Below, in pieces: positions 1 to 7,528 of a DNA stretch of 64,000 nt. The translations under genes were made by a program, and so were the position numbers. The notes below the pieces were generated by a model that worked only from the letters and a program-made list of their open reading frames with translations, ran no database searches and was not told the DNA's origin. The first letter of the stretch is position 1. Each line of letters begins with the position of its first letter. This DNA comes from Teichococcus wenyumeiae (lineage in GTDB: Bacteria > Pseudomonadota > Alphaproteobacteria > Acetobacterales > Acetobacteraceae). The DNA lies in NCBI RefSeq assembly GCF_003696345.1, contig NZ_RFLX01000010.1, positions 62,001 to 126,000 on the forward strand, read 5' to 3'.

Positions 1-768
1 GACCGGTTCCACATCCGGCATCTGCGGATAGGTGCGGGCGATGGCGACATCCACGTTCCCGAACTGCGGCGCCAGCGTCTCGGGCCAGCAATCGGTGCAG
101 CTTTCCACCGGCTTCAGCTCACGCCCGCCCGCGGCGCGCCAGCGGTCGCGCGCCACCTGCCCGATGGCACGGGCGGCCTCTCCCTCCAGCGCCATGGTGG
201 CATCGTGCCAGGGCTTGTAGGGGCTGCCGTTGGGGCGGCGGCGGCCGGGGTCCGAGTCCAGGTGCTGCCGGGTGTCCCAGCGGTCCGAAGTCATGTCGAT
301 GCCGCCGCAGAAAGCGAGGCTGTCATCCAGCACCACGATCTTCTGGTGATGCGAGGCGCCGGCGGGATGCATGCCATCCAGCCGCGCGGTGATGCGCTTG
401 TGCCACATCCAGCGCGCCAGGGTCAGGATGGTGGTGCCGCGGAACAGCGTGTTCACCGCGCCCAGGTCCCAGCGCAGCAGGAAGACTTCCAGCTCCGGCC
501 GCCGCTTCACCAGCCAGAGAATGAAATCGCCTAGCTGCTCGGGAGCGTCATCGCCGGCATCTGCCTGCCCCAACCGGATGCGCGCATCGAAATCCCAGCC
601 CACCAGCATGATGCGGTGCCGGGCGGCGAGCATGGCGGCGCGGGCGACGCGGAAATAATCATCGGCATCGACGATCACCGCTGCGCGGTCGGCCCGGGCG
701 ATGCGCCAGCAGTTCTCGCCCGGCCGCAGCAGCGGAGATGCCGCGCGAAGGGGGGCGGATTGGTCCAT
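1..768 (-). CDS. Phospholipase D-like protein (3' end outside window)
   Basis: The frame stays open to the left edge, giving the first 256 residues of a longer protein. It starts at ATG 768 with MDQSAPLRAA. A phospholipase D HKD motif is visible: HHQKIVVLDD at residues 140-149 (H141, K143, D148), followed by the usual GGID. The upstream stretch VGWDFDARIR (about residues 56-65) is typical of the PLD/cardiolipin-synthase fold, where two HKD motifs form one active site. The second motif should lie beyond the edge and cannot be checked. Such enzymes hydrolyse or transfer phosphatidyl groups at membranes. No signal peptide is evident. Whether it is a cardiolipin synthase or a general PLD is undecided. 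Confidence 0.8.
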   Translation of the reverse strand, partial: MDQSAPLRAASPLLRPGENCWRIARADRAAVIVDADDYFRVARAAMLAARHRIMLVGWDFDARIRLGQADAGDDAPEQLGDFILWLVKRRPELEVFLLRWDLGAVNTLFRGTTILTLARWMWHKRITARLDGMHPAGASHHQKIVVLDDSLAFCGGIDMTSDRWDTRQHLDSDPGRRRPNGSPYKPWHDATMALEGEAARAIGQVARDRWRAAGGRELKPVESCTDCWPETLAPQFGNVDVAIARTYPQMPDVEPV

Positions 769-868
769 GCCTGCTGGTTTCACTCCCGTCCCTGGCGGCG
801 CCAAGGCCGCATCGTGACCATTTGGTGGCCGGCGAAGCAACGGCTGCCAGGGGTCCGGGTTGCATGGC

Positions 869-1870
869 TCAGCCCGAGGTGCCGAGGCGGTTGGGCAGCG
901 GCCGGCCGGCGGCGAAATCCGTGGCCGATTGCAGGGTAGTGCGCGCGATGGCCTGCAAGGCCGGGCGGGTCAGGAAGGCCTGGTGGCCGGTGACCAGCAC
1001 GTTGGGAAAGGTCAGCAGGCGCTGGAACACGTCGTCCTGGATGATTTCATTGGACAGGTCCTCGAAGAACAGGTCGCCTTCCTGCTCGTAGACATCCAGC
1101 GCCACGCCGCCGACGCGGCCGGATTTCAGCGCGTCGATCAGCGCATCGGCATCCACCAGCGCGCCCCGGCTGGTATTGACCAACTGGAAGCCCGGCCGCG
1201 CCGCCGCGAGGCTGGCGGCATTGACCAGATGATGCGTCTCCGGCGTCAGGGGACAGTGCAGGGTGACGATATCGGCCTCCGCCAGCAGTTGCTCCACCGG
1301 CACATAGCGGATACCGGCGGCGATCAGCGCGGGGTCCTGCACATGGTCGGACGCCAGCACCTCGCAGCCGAAGCCCAGCCGCAGCGCCCGCGCCACCAGC
1401 CCGCCGATGCGGCCGGTGCCGACCACCCCCGCCACGCGCCCATGCAGCCCGAGGCCCAGCAGCCCGTCCAGGGAGAAGTTGTTCTCCCGCACGCGGGCCC
1501 AGGCACGGTGGATCTTGCGGTCCAGCGCCAGCAACAGGCCGATGGTGAATTCGGAAACCGCCTCCGGCGAATAGGCCGGCACCCGCACCACCGCGATGCC
1601 GAGCCGCTCCGCCGCCGCAAGATCGACATTGTTGAAGCCGGCGCAGCGCAGCGCCACCAGCCGCGTGCCGCCTTCGGCCAGCGCGGCCAGAGCCGAGGCA
1701 TCCAGGCGGTCGTTGACGAAGGCGCAGACGGCGGGCCAGCCGGCGGCGAGCGTGGCCGTCACCGCATCCAGGCGCGGCTCGAAGTAACCGATCTCGTGAC
1801 CGTAATCGCGGTTGGCTTCATCGAAGCTGTTGCGGTCATAGGTCTTGGTGCTGAAGAAGGCGATGCGCAT
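869..1870 (-). CDS. ldhA: D-lactate dehydrogenase (2-hydroxyacid dehydrogenase family)
   Basis: This 333-residue protein matches fermentative LdhA (about 330 residues). LdhA reduces pyruvate to D-lactate with NADH in the cytoplasm. The Rossmann motif VGTGRIGG lies near residue 150. The catalytic triad of the family is intact: Arg235 in NTSRGALVD, Glu264 in DVYEQE, and His296 in TGHQAFLT. The N-terminus MRIAFFSTKTYDR is characteristic of LdhA rather than phosphoglycerate dehydrogenases. It starts 13 bp after the end of lrgB on the same strand, so lrgA-lrgB-ldhA looks like one operon. That fits the link between LrgAB and pyruvate/lactate overflow described in Gram-positives. Confidence 0.88.
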   Translation of the reverse strand: MRIAFFSTKTYDRNSFDEANRDYGHEIGYFEPRLDAVTATLAAGWPAVCAFVNDRLDASALAALAEGGTRLVALRCAGFNNVDLAAAERLGIAVVRVPAYSPEAVSEFTIGLLLALDRKIHRAWARVRENNFSLDGLLGLGLHGRVAGVVGTGRIGGLVARALRLGFGCEVLASDHVQDPALIAAGIRYVPVEQLLAEADIVTLHCPLTPETHHLVNAASLAAARPGFQLVNTSRGALVDADALIDALKSGRVGGVALDVYEQEGDLFFEDLSNEIIQDDVFQRLLTFPNVLVTGHQAFLTRPALQAIARTTLQSATDFAAGRPLPNRLGTSG

Positions 1871-1883
1871 CGGTACCTGTCTT

Positions 1884-2612
1884 TCAACCGAGCGAACGCA
1901 GCAGGCTCCACAGGAAAGGCAGCCAGAGCGCCGTCAGTACCGCATTCAGCCCCATTGCGAGCCCGCTGAACACCCCTGCCTGCATGTTCACCGAAAGCGC
2001 CCGCGCCGTGCCGATGCCATGGGCGGCCGTACCGATGGCCAGCCCCCTTGCCCGCCAGTCGCGGATTCCGGCCCAGTCCATGGCCATCGGTCCCAGCACG
2101 GCGCCCACGGCGCCGGAGCAGAGCACCACCACGGCGGTCAGCGAAGGCAGCCCGCCCAGCCGCTCCGCGATGCCCATGGCGACGGGTGTGGTGACCGAAC
2201 GAGGCCCCAGGGAAGCGACGATCTCCGCCGGGGAACCCAGGGCCGCCGCGATGCCGACGCCAAGCGCCGCCGCCAGCATGCCGCCGAGGAGGATGGACAG
2301 CACCGCCGGCACCATGGCGCTGCGCAGCCCGTGCCATTGCCGGTGCAGCGGGATGGCCAGCGCCACCGTGGCCGGGCCGAGCAGGAAATGGACGAATTGC
2401 GCGCCCTGGAAATAGGCGCGGTAGTCGATGCCGGCCGCCATCAGCCCAGCCGCCAGGATCAGCACCGCGATCAGCACTGGATTGGCCAGCGGGTGGTAAT
2501 GCGCCAGCCGGTGCAGCCGCACCGCCGCCAGCCAGGCCAGCAGCGTGAAGGTCAGGGCGGAGAGCGGCTCCCGTGCCAGGTAAACCCAGATGGCCGCGAT
2601 ATCGGCGGGCAT
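1884..2612 (-). CDS. lrgB: LrgB/CidB-family inner-membrane protein
   Basis: A 242-residue, very hydrophobic protein with several predicted membrane segments. It has the LrgB signature region SLGPRSVTTPVAMGIAERLG at about residues 134-153. LrgB works with LrgA; the pair was first described as antiholin-like modulators of autolysis and later tied to pyruvate uptake. It begins 6 bp after lrgA and is followed after 13 bp by a D-lactate dehydrogenase, which favours the pyruvate/lactate role here. That role is inferred from gene order. Confidence 0.88.
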   Translation of the reverse strand: MPADIAAIWVYLAREPLSALTFTLLAWLAAVRLHRLAHYHPLANPVLIAVLILAAGLMAAGIDYRAYFQGAQFVHFLLGPATVALAIPLHRQWHGLRSAMVPAVLSILLGGMLAAALGVGIAAALGSPAEIVASLGPRSVTTPVAMGIAERLGGLPSLTAVVVLCSGAVGAVLGPMAMDWAGIRDWRARGLAIGTAAHGIGTARALSVNMQAGVFSGLAMGLNAVLTALWLPFLWSLLRSLG

Positions 2613-2618
2613 GGCGGT

Positions 2619-2969
2619 TCAGCCCCAGCGCCGCAGCAAAGCCTGCGCCAGCCGCCCGGTGATGACCATGGCGAGCAGCGTGCCCCCCACGATGGCCAGC
2701 ATCAGGGACAGCCAGTTCTGCGCCAGGGTATGCAGCAGCACCACCACGCCGACGCCCGCCGGAACAAAGAGCAGGCCCAGGTTGCCCAGCAGCGTATCCG
2801 CCACCTTGCCCAGGGCTTCCGGCGGTTCACCTTCCGGGTAGCGCAGCAGCAGCGCCAGGAACAGCAGGACCATGCCGATCACCGGCCCAGGAACGGGCAG
2901 GTGCAGCACGCGTGCCAGGACCTCGCCGATCAGCTGGCAGACCAACAGGGCAGTGATCGCGCCGGTCAT
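2619..2969 (-). CDS. lrgA: LrgA/CidA-family holin-like protein
   Basis: A small (116-residue) four-helix membrane protein of the CidA/LrgA family. It contains the conserved segment VPGPVIGMVLLFLALL and the GNLGLLFVPAGVGVV loop. I start it at the internal ATG 2969 (MTGAITALL), because the in-frame extension to 3020 is charged, unlike family members, and runs into a stem-loop at 3003-3027. No good ribosome site precedes either start. It partners with LrgB, 6 bp downstream. Confidence 0.82.
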   Translation of the reverse strand: MTGAITALLVCQLIGEVLARVLHLPVPGPVIGMVLLFLALLLRYPEGEPPEALGKVADTLLGNLGLLFVPAGVGVVVLLHTLAQNWLSLMLAIVGGTLLAMVITGRLAQALLRRWG

Positions 2970-3039
2970 GGCCGGCACGCGGTGATGAAGATGGACATGG
3001 CAAGGGTCCCTACAGCGCAAGGACCCTCAGGTTCCCTCC

Positions 3040-3079
3040 GGCTGGCCGATGCTGCAACGCACAATGCAACCGGCCAGCC
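3040..3079. terminator. Stem-loops between the FAH gene and lrgA
   Basis: GGCTGGCCG (3040-3048) and CGGCCAGCC (3071-3079) form a perfect 9-bp stem around a 22-nt loop. A second smaller hairpin, AGGGTCC/GGACCCT, spans 3003-3027. Neither has a T-run. They fall just after the minus-strand hydrolase gene stops and before lrgA, so they probably separate the two transcripts. Confidence 0.5.
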
Positions 3080-3097
3080 TTGCGAAGGGTGCGAGCC

Positions 3098-3784
3098 TCA
3101 GGCGGCGTAGGTGACCGTCACCTCGCCCACGCCCTCGCAGGTGCCGTGCATGGTGTCGCCCGGCTTCACGGCGCTGACACCGGCCGGGGTGCCGGTCATG
3201 ATCAGGTCGCCCGGCAGCAGCTCCACGTAGCGGGAGAGATAGGCGATGGCCTCCGGCAGTGACCAGATCATCTGGTTCATGTCGCCGGTCTGCTGCACCT
3301 TGCCGTTGACCGTGATCTCGATCTTGCCCTGGGTCGGGTGGCCGATGCGCGCGGCCGGCACGATCGGGCTGATCGGGCAGGACTGGTCGAAGCCCTTGGA
3401 AAGTTCCCAGGGACGACCAAGCTTCTTGGCTTCGGCCTGGATGTCGCGGCGCGTCATGTCCAGGCCGATAGCATAACCATAGACATGCTCCAGCGCGCGC
3501 TCGGCCGGGATGTCCTTGCCGCCCTTGCCGATGGCCGCCACCAGCTCGACCTCGTGGTGCAGGTCCTTGGTCTGGCCGGGGAAAGGCAAGGTGCCACCGG
3601 GCACGGCGGCATTGGCGGGCTTGGAGAAGAAGAAGGGCGGTTCGCGGTCCGGGTCATGGCCCATCTCGCGCGCATGGTCGGCGTAGTTGCGGCCGACGCA
3701 CCAGATGCGCCGAACCGGGAAGACGCCTTCCTCGCCAGCGACGGGGATGGTGGTCTCGGGCGCGGGCTCGATGACGTAGCGCAT
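3098..3784 (-). CDS. Fumarylacetoacetate hydrolase (FAH)-family protein
   Basis: A 228-residue single-domain FAH enzyme. It has the fumarylpyruvate-hydrolase-type opening WCVGRNYADHAREMG, the metal-binding HHEVELVAAIG segment with its conserved Glu residues, the GLDMTRRDIQ Asp, and the C-terminal MTGTPAGVSAVKPGD signature. Members hydrolyse C-C bonds of acylpyruvates such as fumarylpyruvate in aromatic breakdown, or decarboxylate oxaloacetate; which applies here cannot be said. The start at 3784 has AGGAG nine bases upstream, whereas the longer reading from 3805 would begin inside a palindrome. It is divergent from a GntR regulator, the likely controller. Confidence 0.85.
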   Translation of the reverse strand: MRYVIEPAPETTIPVAGEEGVFPVRRIWCVGRNYADHAREMGHDPDREPPFFFSKPANAAVPGGTLPFPGQTKDLHHEVELVAAIGKGGKDIPAERALEHVYGYAIGLDMTRRDIQAEAKKLGRPWELSKGFDQSCPISPIVPAARIGHPTQGKIEITVNGKVQQTGDMNQMIWSLPEAIAYLSRYVELLPGDLIMTGTPAGVSAVKPGDTMHGTCEGVGEVTVTYAA

Positions 3785-3799
3785 GGCGGTCTTCTCCTG

Positions 3800-3819
3800 A
3801 ACCAATCGACAAATTGGTT
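3800..3819. promoter_or_regulatory. Inverted repeat, candidate GntR operator
   Basis: AACCAAT (3800-3806) and ATTGGTT (3813-3819) are perfect inverted arms with a 6-bp spacer. The repeat lies in the 100-bp gap between the divergent hydrolase and GntR genes, 15 bp upstream of the hydrolase ATG. A dyad between a regulator and its divergent neighbour is the usual place for an autoregulatory operator. Binding by the adjacent GntR protein is inference. Confidence 0.5.
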
Positions 3820-3885
3820 ACGCCTGTGCCCGGAAGCCGTCAAGCCGCTGGCGTGACGCCGGAAGGCCGCCTATGGCAATGCGTC

Positions 3886-4569
3886 ATGGAACCTGAACCC
3901 GGCCTGGACGGCACGCCGGTGCTGACGCTGCTGCAGGCCTATCTCGCCAGCACCCCCCTGCCCGATTCCGGTCGCCTGCCGCCGGAGCGTGAGCTGGCGG
4001 AGGCGCTGGGCGTATCCCGTGCCGAACTCCGCAAGGCGCTGGCAACGCTGGAGGCGGAAGGGCAGCTCTGGCGCCATGTCGGAAAGGGCACCTTCCTGGG
4101 CGCCCGGCCGCTGGCCGCCATTGGCGACGTGGCGCAACTGGCGCGGCAGGCCGGGGCGGAGGACACGCTGCGGGCACGGCTGGTGCTGGAGCCGCAACTG
4201 GCGGCGCTGGCCGCGCGCCACGCCACCCCGGAGCAGGTGGAGGCCATGCGGGCCGCCATGGAGGCTTCCCGCCGCCCCGGCCTCTCCTGGCGCGGCTACG
4301 AGGGCCAGGATGCCCGGCTGCACCGGGAGATCGCCGCCGCCGCCGGCAATCCGCTGCTGCTGCATCTGTTTGACCAGCTCGCCGCCATCCGCCGCGTGCT
4401 GACCTGGAACCGCCCGCGCCCGCAGCCGGAGGGCCCGCCGCCTGGCCACCCCTCCTTCGCGGAGCATGAAGGCATCGTCGCCGCCATCGCGGGTGGCGAG
4501 GCTGCGGCGGCGCAGGCACGGATGCACGACCACATCGCGGCCGTGCACCGGATCATCGCCGCGGGCTAG
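3886..4569 (+). CDS. GntR-family (FadR/FCD-type) transcriptional regulator
   Basis: A 227-residue regulator. An N-terminal winged helix-turn-helix (PPERELAEALGVSRAELRKA, then LEAEGQLWRHVGKGTFLG) is followed by an FCD effector domain. In the FCD domain, ARLVLEPQLAALAA, the DARLHREIAAAAGNPLL segment and the SFAEHEGIVAAIAGG segment supply the Asp/His residues that usually bind a metal and a carboxylate ligand. I chose ATG 3886 over the upstream in-frame start at 3814, which would overlap the dyad at 3800-3819. It probably represses the divergent FAH-hydrolase gene in response to an organic acid. Its 3' end overlaps hemN by 4 bp, tail to tail. Confidence 0.85.
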   Translation: MEPEPGLDGTPVLTLLQAYLASTPLPDSGRLPPERELAEALGVSRAELRKALATLEAEGQLWRHVGKGTFLGARPLAAIGDVAQLARQAGAEDTLRARLVLEPQLAALAARHATPEQVEAMRAAMEASRRPGLSWRGYEGQDARLHREIAAAAGNPLLLHLFDQLAAIRRVLTWNRPRPQPEGPPPGHPSFAEHEGIVAAIAGGEAAAAQARMHDHIAAVHRIIAAG

Positions 4570-5915
4570 ACCGCCGCCGAGTGGCGCTGCGCCGCCGGCC
4601 GCCAATAGGCATCGAAGCAGGCCGCCACCTGCCGCACGAAGCGCCGCCGGGCCGGCGGCACCAGCAGATGCGCGCCATCCAGCCGCACCAGCCCGTCCCG
4701 CTCCAGCGGCCCCAGGCGTGCCATGGCATCCACCAGCATGGCATCCGGCACGGCGCAGAGATCCAGCGCGAAGTCGCACATCAGCCGCTCGATCAGCCCG
4801 GCGCGCAGCCGGTCCTCCTCCGTGGTGGCGATGCCGCGCGCCACCGGCAGGCGGCCGGCCGCCACGGTCTCGGCATAGCGGCGCTCATCGGCGATGTTCT
4901 GCGCGAAGCCGCCGCGCAGCACGCCGATGGAGGAAGCTCCCAGCCCCAGCAGGGCCGGCGCCGTATCGGTCGTGTAGCCCTGGAAGTTGCGGCGCAGCCG
5001 GCCTTCATCGGCCGCGACGGCCAGTGGGTCCTGGGGCAGCGCAAAATGGTCCAGGCCCAGGGCCACATAGCCGGCGGCGCGCAGCACCGCCTCGGCGGCA
5101 TCCGCCTGGCCCATGCGCGCGGAGGCATCGGGCAGCAGGCTGGAGTCGATGGCCTTCTGGTGCGGCTTCATCCAGGCCACATGGGCATAGCCAAACACGG
5201 CGATGCGCGGCACCCGCAGTTCCGCCGCGAAGCGCGCGCTGGCCTCCACATGCGCCACGGTCTGCGCCGGCAGCCCATACATCAGGTCCAGGTTGATGCC
5301 GGTGATGCCCACGCGCCGCAGCCGCTCCACCCCCACGCGCACCATCTCGGCGGGCTGCGGGCGGCCGATGCGCGCCTGCACCTCAGGCGCGATGTCCTGC
5401 ACGCCCAGGCTGGCGCGGTTGAAGCCCAGCGCGCCCAGCCCCTCCACCAGGGCCTCGTCCATCAGGCGCGGGTCCAACTCGATGGCCAGTTCGGCACCGG
5501 GGCGGATGCCGATGCGGGCGCGGATGGCGGCCAGCAGCAGGCCCAGCCCCTCCGCCTTCAGGATGGAAGGGGTGCCGCCGCCGAAATGCAGGTGGGAGAT
5601 GCCGCCATGCGCCGGCAGCGCCGCCGCCAGCAGCTCCAGTTCCGCCCGCAGTGCGGCGCCATAGGCAGTGACGCGTGCATCGGAGCGCGTCGGCTTGGCA
5701 TGGCAGGCGCAATACCAGCAGAGGTCGCGGCAGAAGGGCACATGCAGGTAGAGCGAAAGCGGGTCCGCCGCGCCGATGCCCCGCTGGAGCCACTCGCGGT
5801 AAGTGGCCTCTTCCAGCGCACCGAACTGCGCGGCGGTGGGATAGCTGGTGTAGCGAGGCACCCTGGCCTCGGCCAGGGCGAGCAGATCGCAGGAGGGCAT
5901 CGGGGTGTCGGTCAT
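4566..5915 (-). CDS. hemN: Oxygen-independent coproporphyrinogen III oxidase
   Basis: A 449-residue radical-SAM enzyme that decarboxylates coproporphyrinogen III to protoporphyrinogen IX without oxygen, in haem (and possibly bacteriochlorophyll) synthesis. The 4Fe-4S motif CRDLCWYCAC is at residues 62-71 (Cys62, Cys66, Cys69 plus the HemN-specific extra Cys71). It is preceded by LYLHVPF and followed by the HFGGGTPS SAM-binding stretch. The N-terminal RYTSYPTA is a hallmark of true HemN rather than HemW-like proteins. An FNR-like box is centred about 40 bp upstream of the ATG, so anaerobic induction is likely. If that box sits at the usual -41.5, the transcript would be nearly leaderless. Confidence 0.93.
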   Translation of the reverse strand: MTDTPMPSCDLLALAEARVPRYTSYPTAAQFGALEEATYREWLQRGIGAADPLSLYLHVPFCRDLCWYCACHAKPTRSDARVTAYGAALRAELELLAAALPAHGGISHLHFGGGTPSILKAEGLGLLLAAIRARIGIRPGAELAIELDPRLMDEALVEGLGALGFNRASLGVQDIAPEVQARIGRPQPAEMVRVGVERLRRVGITGINLDLMYGLPAQTVAHVEASARFAAELRVPRIAVFGYAHVAWMKPHQKAIDSSLLPDASARMGQADAAEAVLRAAGYVALGLDHFALPQDPLAVAADEGRLRRNFQGYTTDTAPALLGLGASSIGVLRGGFAQNIADERRYAETVAAGRLPVARGIATTEEDRLRAGLIERLMCDFALDLCAVPDAMLVDAMARLGPLERDGLVRLDGAHLLVPPARRRFVRQVAACFDAYWRPAAQRHSAAV

Positions 5916-5948
5916 GCCGGCATTCTCGCCGGTGCCGCGCCCCGCGCC

Positions 5949-5962
5949 TTGAGCCAGGTCAA
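5949..5962 (-). promoter_or_regulatory. FNR/FnrL-like box upstream of hemN
   Basis: TTGAGCCAGGTCAA matches the FNR consensus TTGAT-N4-ATCAA at 8 of 10 defined positions. It lies between the ompW stop and the hemN start. hemN genes are classic FNR/FnrL targets in other proteobacteria. The match is by eye. Confidence 0.6.
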
Positions 5963-5963
5963 G

Positions 5964-6629
5964 TCAGAAGCGGTAACGCACGCCCGCGCCGACGATCCAG
6001 GGGTCCAGATCGGCCCGCGCCCCGATGGCACCACTGTTGACCGAGACATCCGGCCGCAGGAACAGCTTCTTGACGTCGAAATTCACCGCCCAGCGCGGCG
6101 CCACCTCGATATCCACGCCGGCATTCAGCGCCCAGCCCCAGCCGTTCTTCACATCCACCTTCTCCACCGGCGGCGTGCGGCGGCCACCTTCGGAATAGAA
6201 GAAGGTGTAGTTGATGCCCGCGCCCACATAGGGGCTGACGCGCGCCTGCGGGAAAGGATGGAATTGCAGCGTCAAGGTCGGCGGCAGCGCCCAGACCCGG
6301 CCGAGGTCCACCTCACCCAGCGCCGAGCCATTCACATGCACATCATGGCGCGTGGTGGCGGCGATCAGGTTGAGGGACAGGTTGGGCGTGGCGAACCAGG
6401 TGAGGTCCAGCTGCGGCGAGGCACTGTCGCTCGCATGGGGCTTGCCGCCGATGGCATCCACCCGCCCACCTGAATCCGGCAGCACGCCGATGACGCCGAT
6501 GCCGAGCACGAGGTCGCCGGCCAGCTTGCCGCGCACCGGCTCCTGCGCCGTGGCGGTGTTGGCCAGGGGAAGCGCCGCGAGGCAGGAGAAGGCCGCGGCG
6601 GCGGAAAGGCTACGAAGAATCTGGTTCAC
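5964..6629 (-). CDS. ompW: OmpW-family outer-membrane protein
   Basis: A 221-residue precursor with a Sec signal peptide (hydrophobic core AAAAFSCLAALPLANTATA, cleavage near ATAQE). OmpW-type beta-barrel strands follow, including FHPFPQARVSPYVGAGINYT, and the protein ends in the outer-membrane C-terminal signature GVRYRF. OmpW proteins form narrow 8-strand barrels that pass small hydrophobic molecules, and are often oxygen- or stress-regulated. The start codon is GTG at 6629. A stem-loop and an FNR-like site lie upstream. Confidence 0.87.
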   Translation of the reverse strand: MNQILRSLSAAAAFSCLAALPLANTATAQEPVRGKLAGDLVLGIGVIGVLPDSGGRVDAIGGKPHASDSASPQLDLTWFATPNLSLNLIAATTRHDVHVNGSALGEVDLGRVWALPPTLTLQFHPFPQARVSPYVGAGINYTFFYSEGGRRTPPVEKVDVKNGWGWALNAGVDIEVAPRWAVNFDVKKLFLRPDVSVNSGAIGARADLDPWIVGAGVRYRF

Positions 6630-6642
6630 GGAAAACTCTCTC

Positions 6643-6668
6643 TTTCAGGCAGCCTGGGCCGCCTGAAA
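6643..6668. repeat. 8-bp inverted repeat in the ompW leader
   Basis: TTTCAGGC (6643-6650) and GCCTGAAA (6661-6668) are perfect inverted arms 14-39 bp upstream of the ompW GTG. It could be an operator or a leader hairpin stabilising the mRNA; the sequence alone does not decide. Confidence 0.45.
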
Positions 6669-6699
6669 GGGGTCATAGAAAGCTTGGCCGGGGCCTTCC

Positions 6700-6713
6700 T
6701 TGATCTGCGTCAT
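6700..6713 (-). promoter_or_regulatory. Second FNR-like site, between ompW and DUF3750 gene
   Basis: TTGATCTGCGTCAT keeps the full TTGAT half and TCA of the other half of the FNR consensus (8 of 10). It sits in the divergent gap, 71 bp upstream of the ompW start and 37 bp upstream of the DUF3750 ATG. It is weaker evidence than the hemN box because the second half-site is imperfect. Confidence 0.4.
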
Positions 6714-6749
6714 CATTGCCTTTGGCGAAAGCGGAACAATCTCTGCTCG

Positions 6750-7499
6750 ATGCCGATCCTGCTCAAATATGCCCTCGGGCTCTTCCTGCTGTTCTTCATC
6801 CTCCCACTCTGCATCTCCGCCGCCCTTTATTGGCAGAAAGGCCAGGGCGCCGGCTGGCAGACCGCCGACCGCACCTCCGCCGGCTTGCTGCCGGCACCGG
6901 CGGCGCATCGCCCGGCGGTGCTGCGCGTCTTCGCGGCGCAGACGGTGCGCTGGCGTGGCATCTTCGCCGTGCACTGCTGGATCGCCTTCAAGCCGGAAGG
7001 GGCGGCGCACTACACGCGCTACGACTATACCGCCTGGGGCGAGCCGATCCGCATGAATGGCTTCGAGCCCGATGGCCGCTGGTTCGGCCACCTGCCGGAG
7101 ACTGTCTTCTCAGCCGATGGCGCAGCGGCGGAGGCACTGATCCCGCGCGTGAAGCAGGCCATCGCGGAATATGCCTTCCGCAACCGGGGCGATTATCAGG
7201 CTTGGCCCGGGCCCAATTCCAATACCTTCGTCGCCGCCGTGCTGGACGGCCTGCCGGAAGTGACGCTGGCGCTGCCGCCCAATGCCATTGGCAAGGACTA
7301 TCCCTATGACGGCCGCTGGCTGCGCGGCACGCCCTCCGGCACCGGGTTGCGGCTGACGCTGGGGGGCTATGGCGGGCTGACCCTGGCCTGGGTGGAGGGC
7401 ATCGAGATCAATATCCTTGGCGCCGTGGCGGGGCTGGACCTGCGGCGGCCGGCACTGAAACTGCCGGGGCTGGGGCGGCTGGGTTTCGGGCTCGGCTAA
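6750..7499 (+). CDS. DUF3750 domain-containing membrane-anchored protein
   Basis: A 249-residue protein starting at ATG 6750. One N-terminal membrane segment (LLKYALGLFLLFFILPLCIS) is followed by a soluble domain with the family's conserved HCWIAFKPEG, YTAWGEP, DYQAWPGPNSNTF and NAIGKDYPYDG segments. The family is conserved in proteobacteria without an assigned role. Conserved Trp, Cys and Asn residues in WPGPNSNTF suggest a catalytic or ligand-binding site, but no function can be claimed. It is divergent from ompW. Confidence 0.75.
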   Translation: MPILLKYALGLFLLFFILPLCISAALYWQKGQGAGWQTADRTSAGLLPAPAAHRPAVLRVFAAQTVRWRGIFAVHCWIAFKPEGAAHYTRYDYTAWGEPIRMNGFEPDGRWFGHLPETVFSADGAAAEALIPRVKQAIAEYAFRNRGDYQAWPGPNSNTFVAAVLDGLPEVTLALPPNAIGKDYPYDGRWLRGTPSGTGLRLTLGGYGGLTLAWVEGIEINILGAVAGLDLRRPALKLPGLGRLGFGLG

Positions 7500-7528
7500 G
7501 CGCTTGCCGCCCCGGCGGGGGCTCTGCT

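Noticed and set aside
4581-6473. 630-codon plus-strand ORF
   Set aside because: Antisense to hemN and ompW, which have clear motifs.
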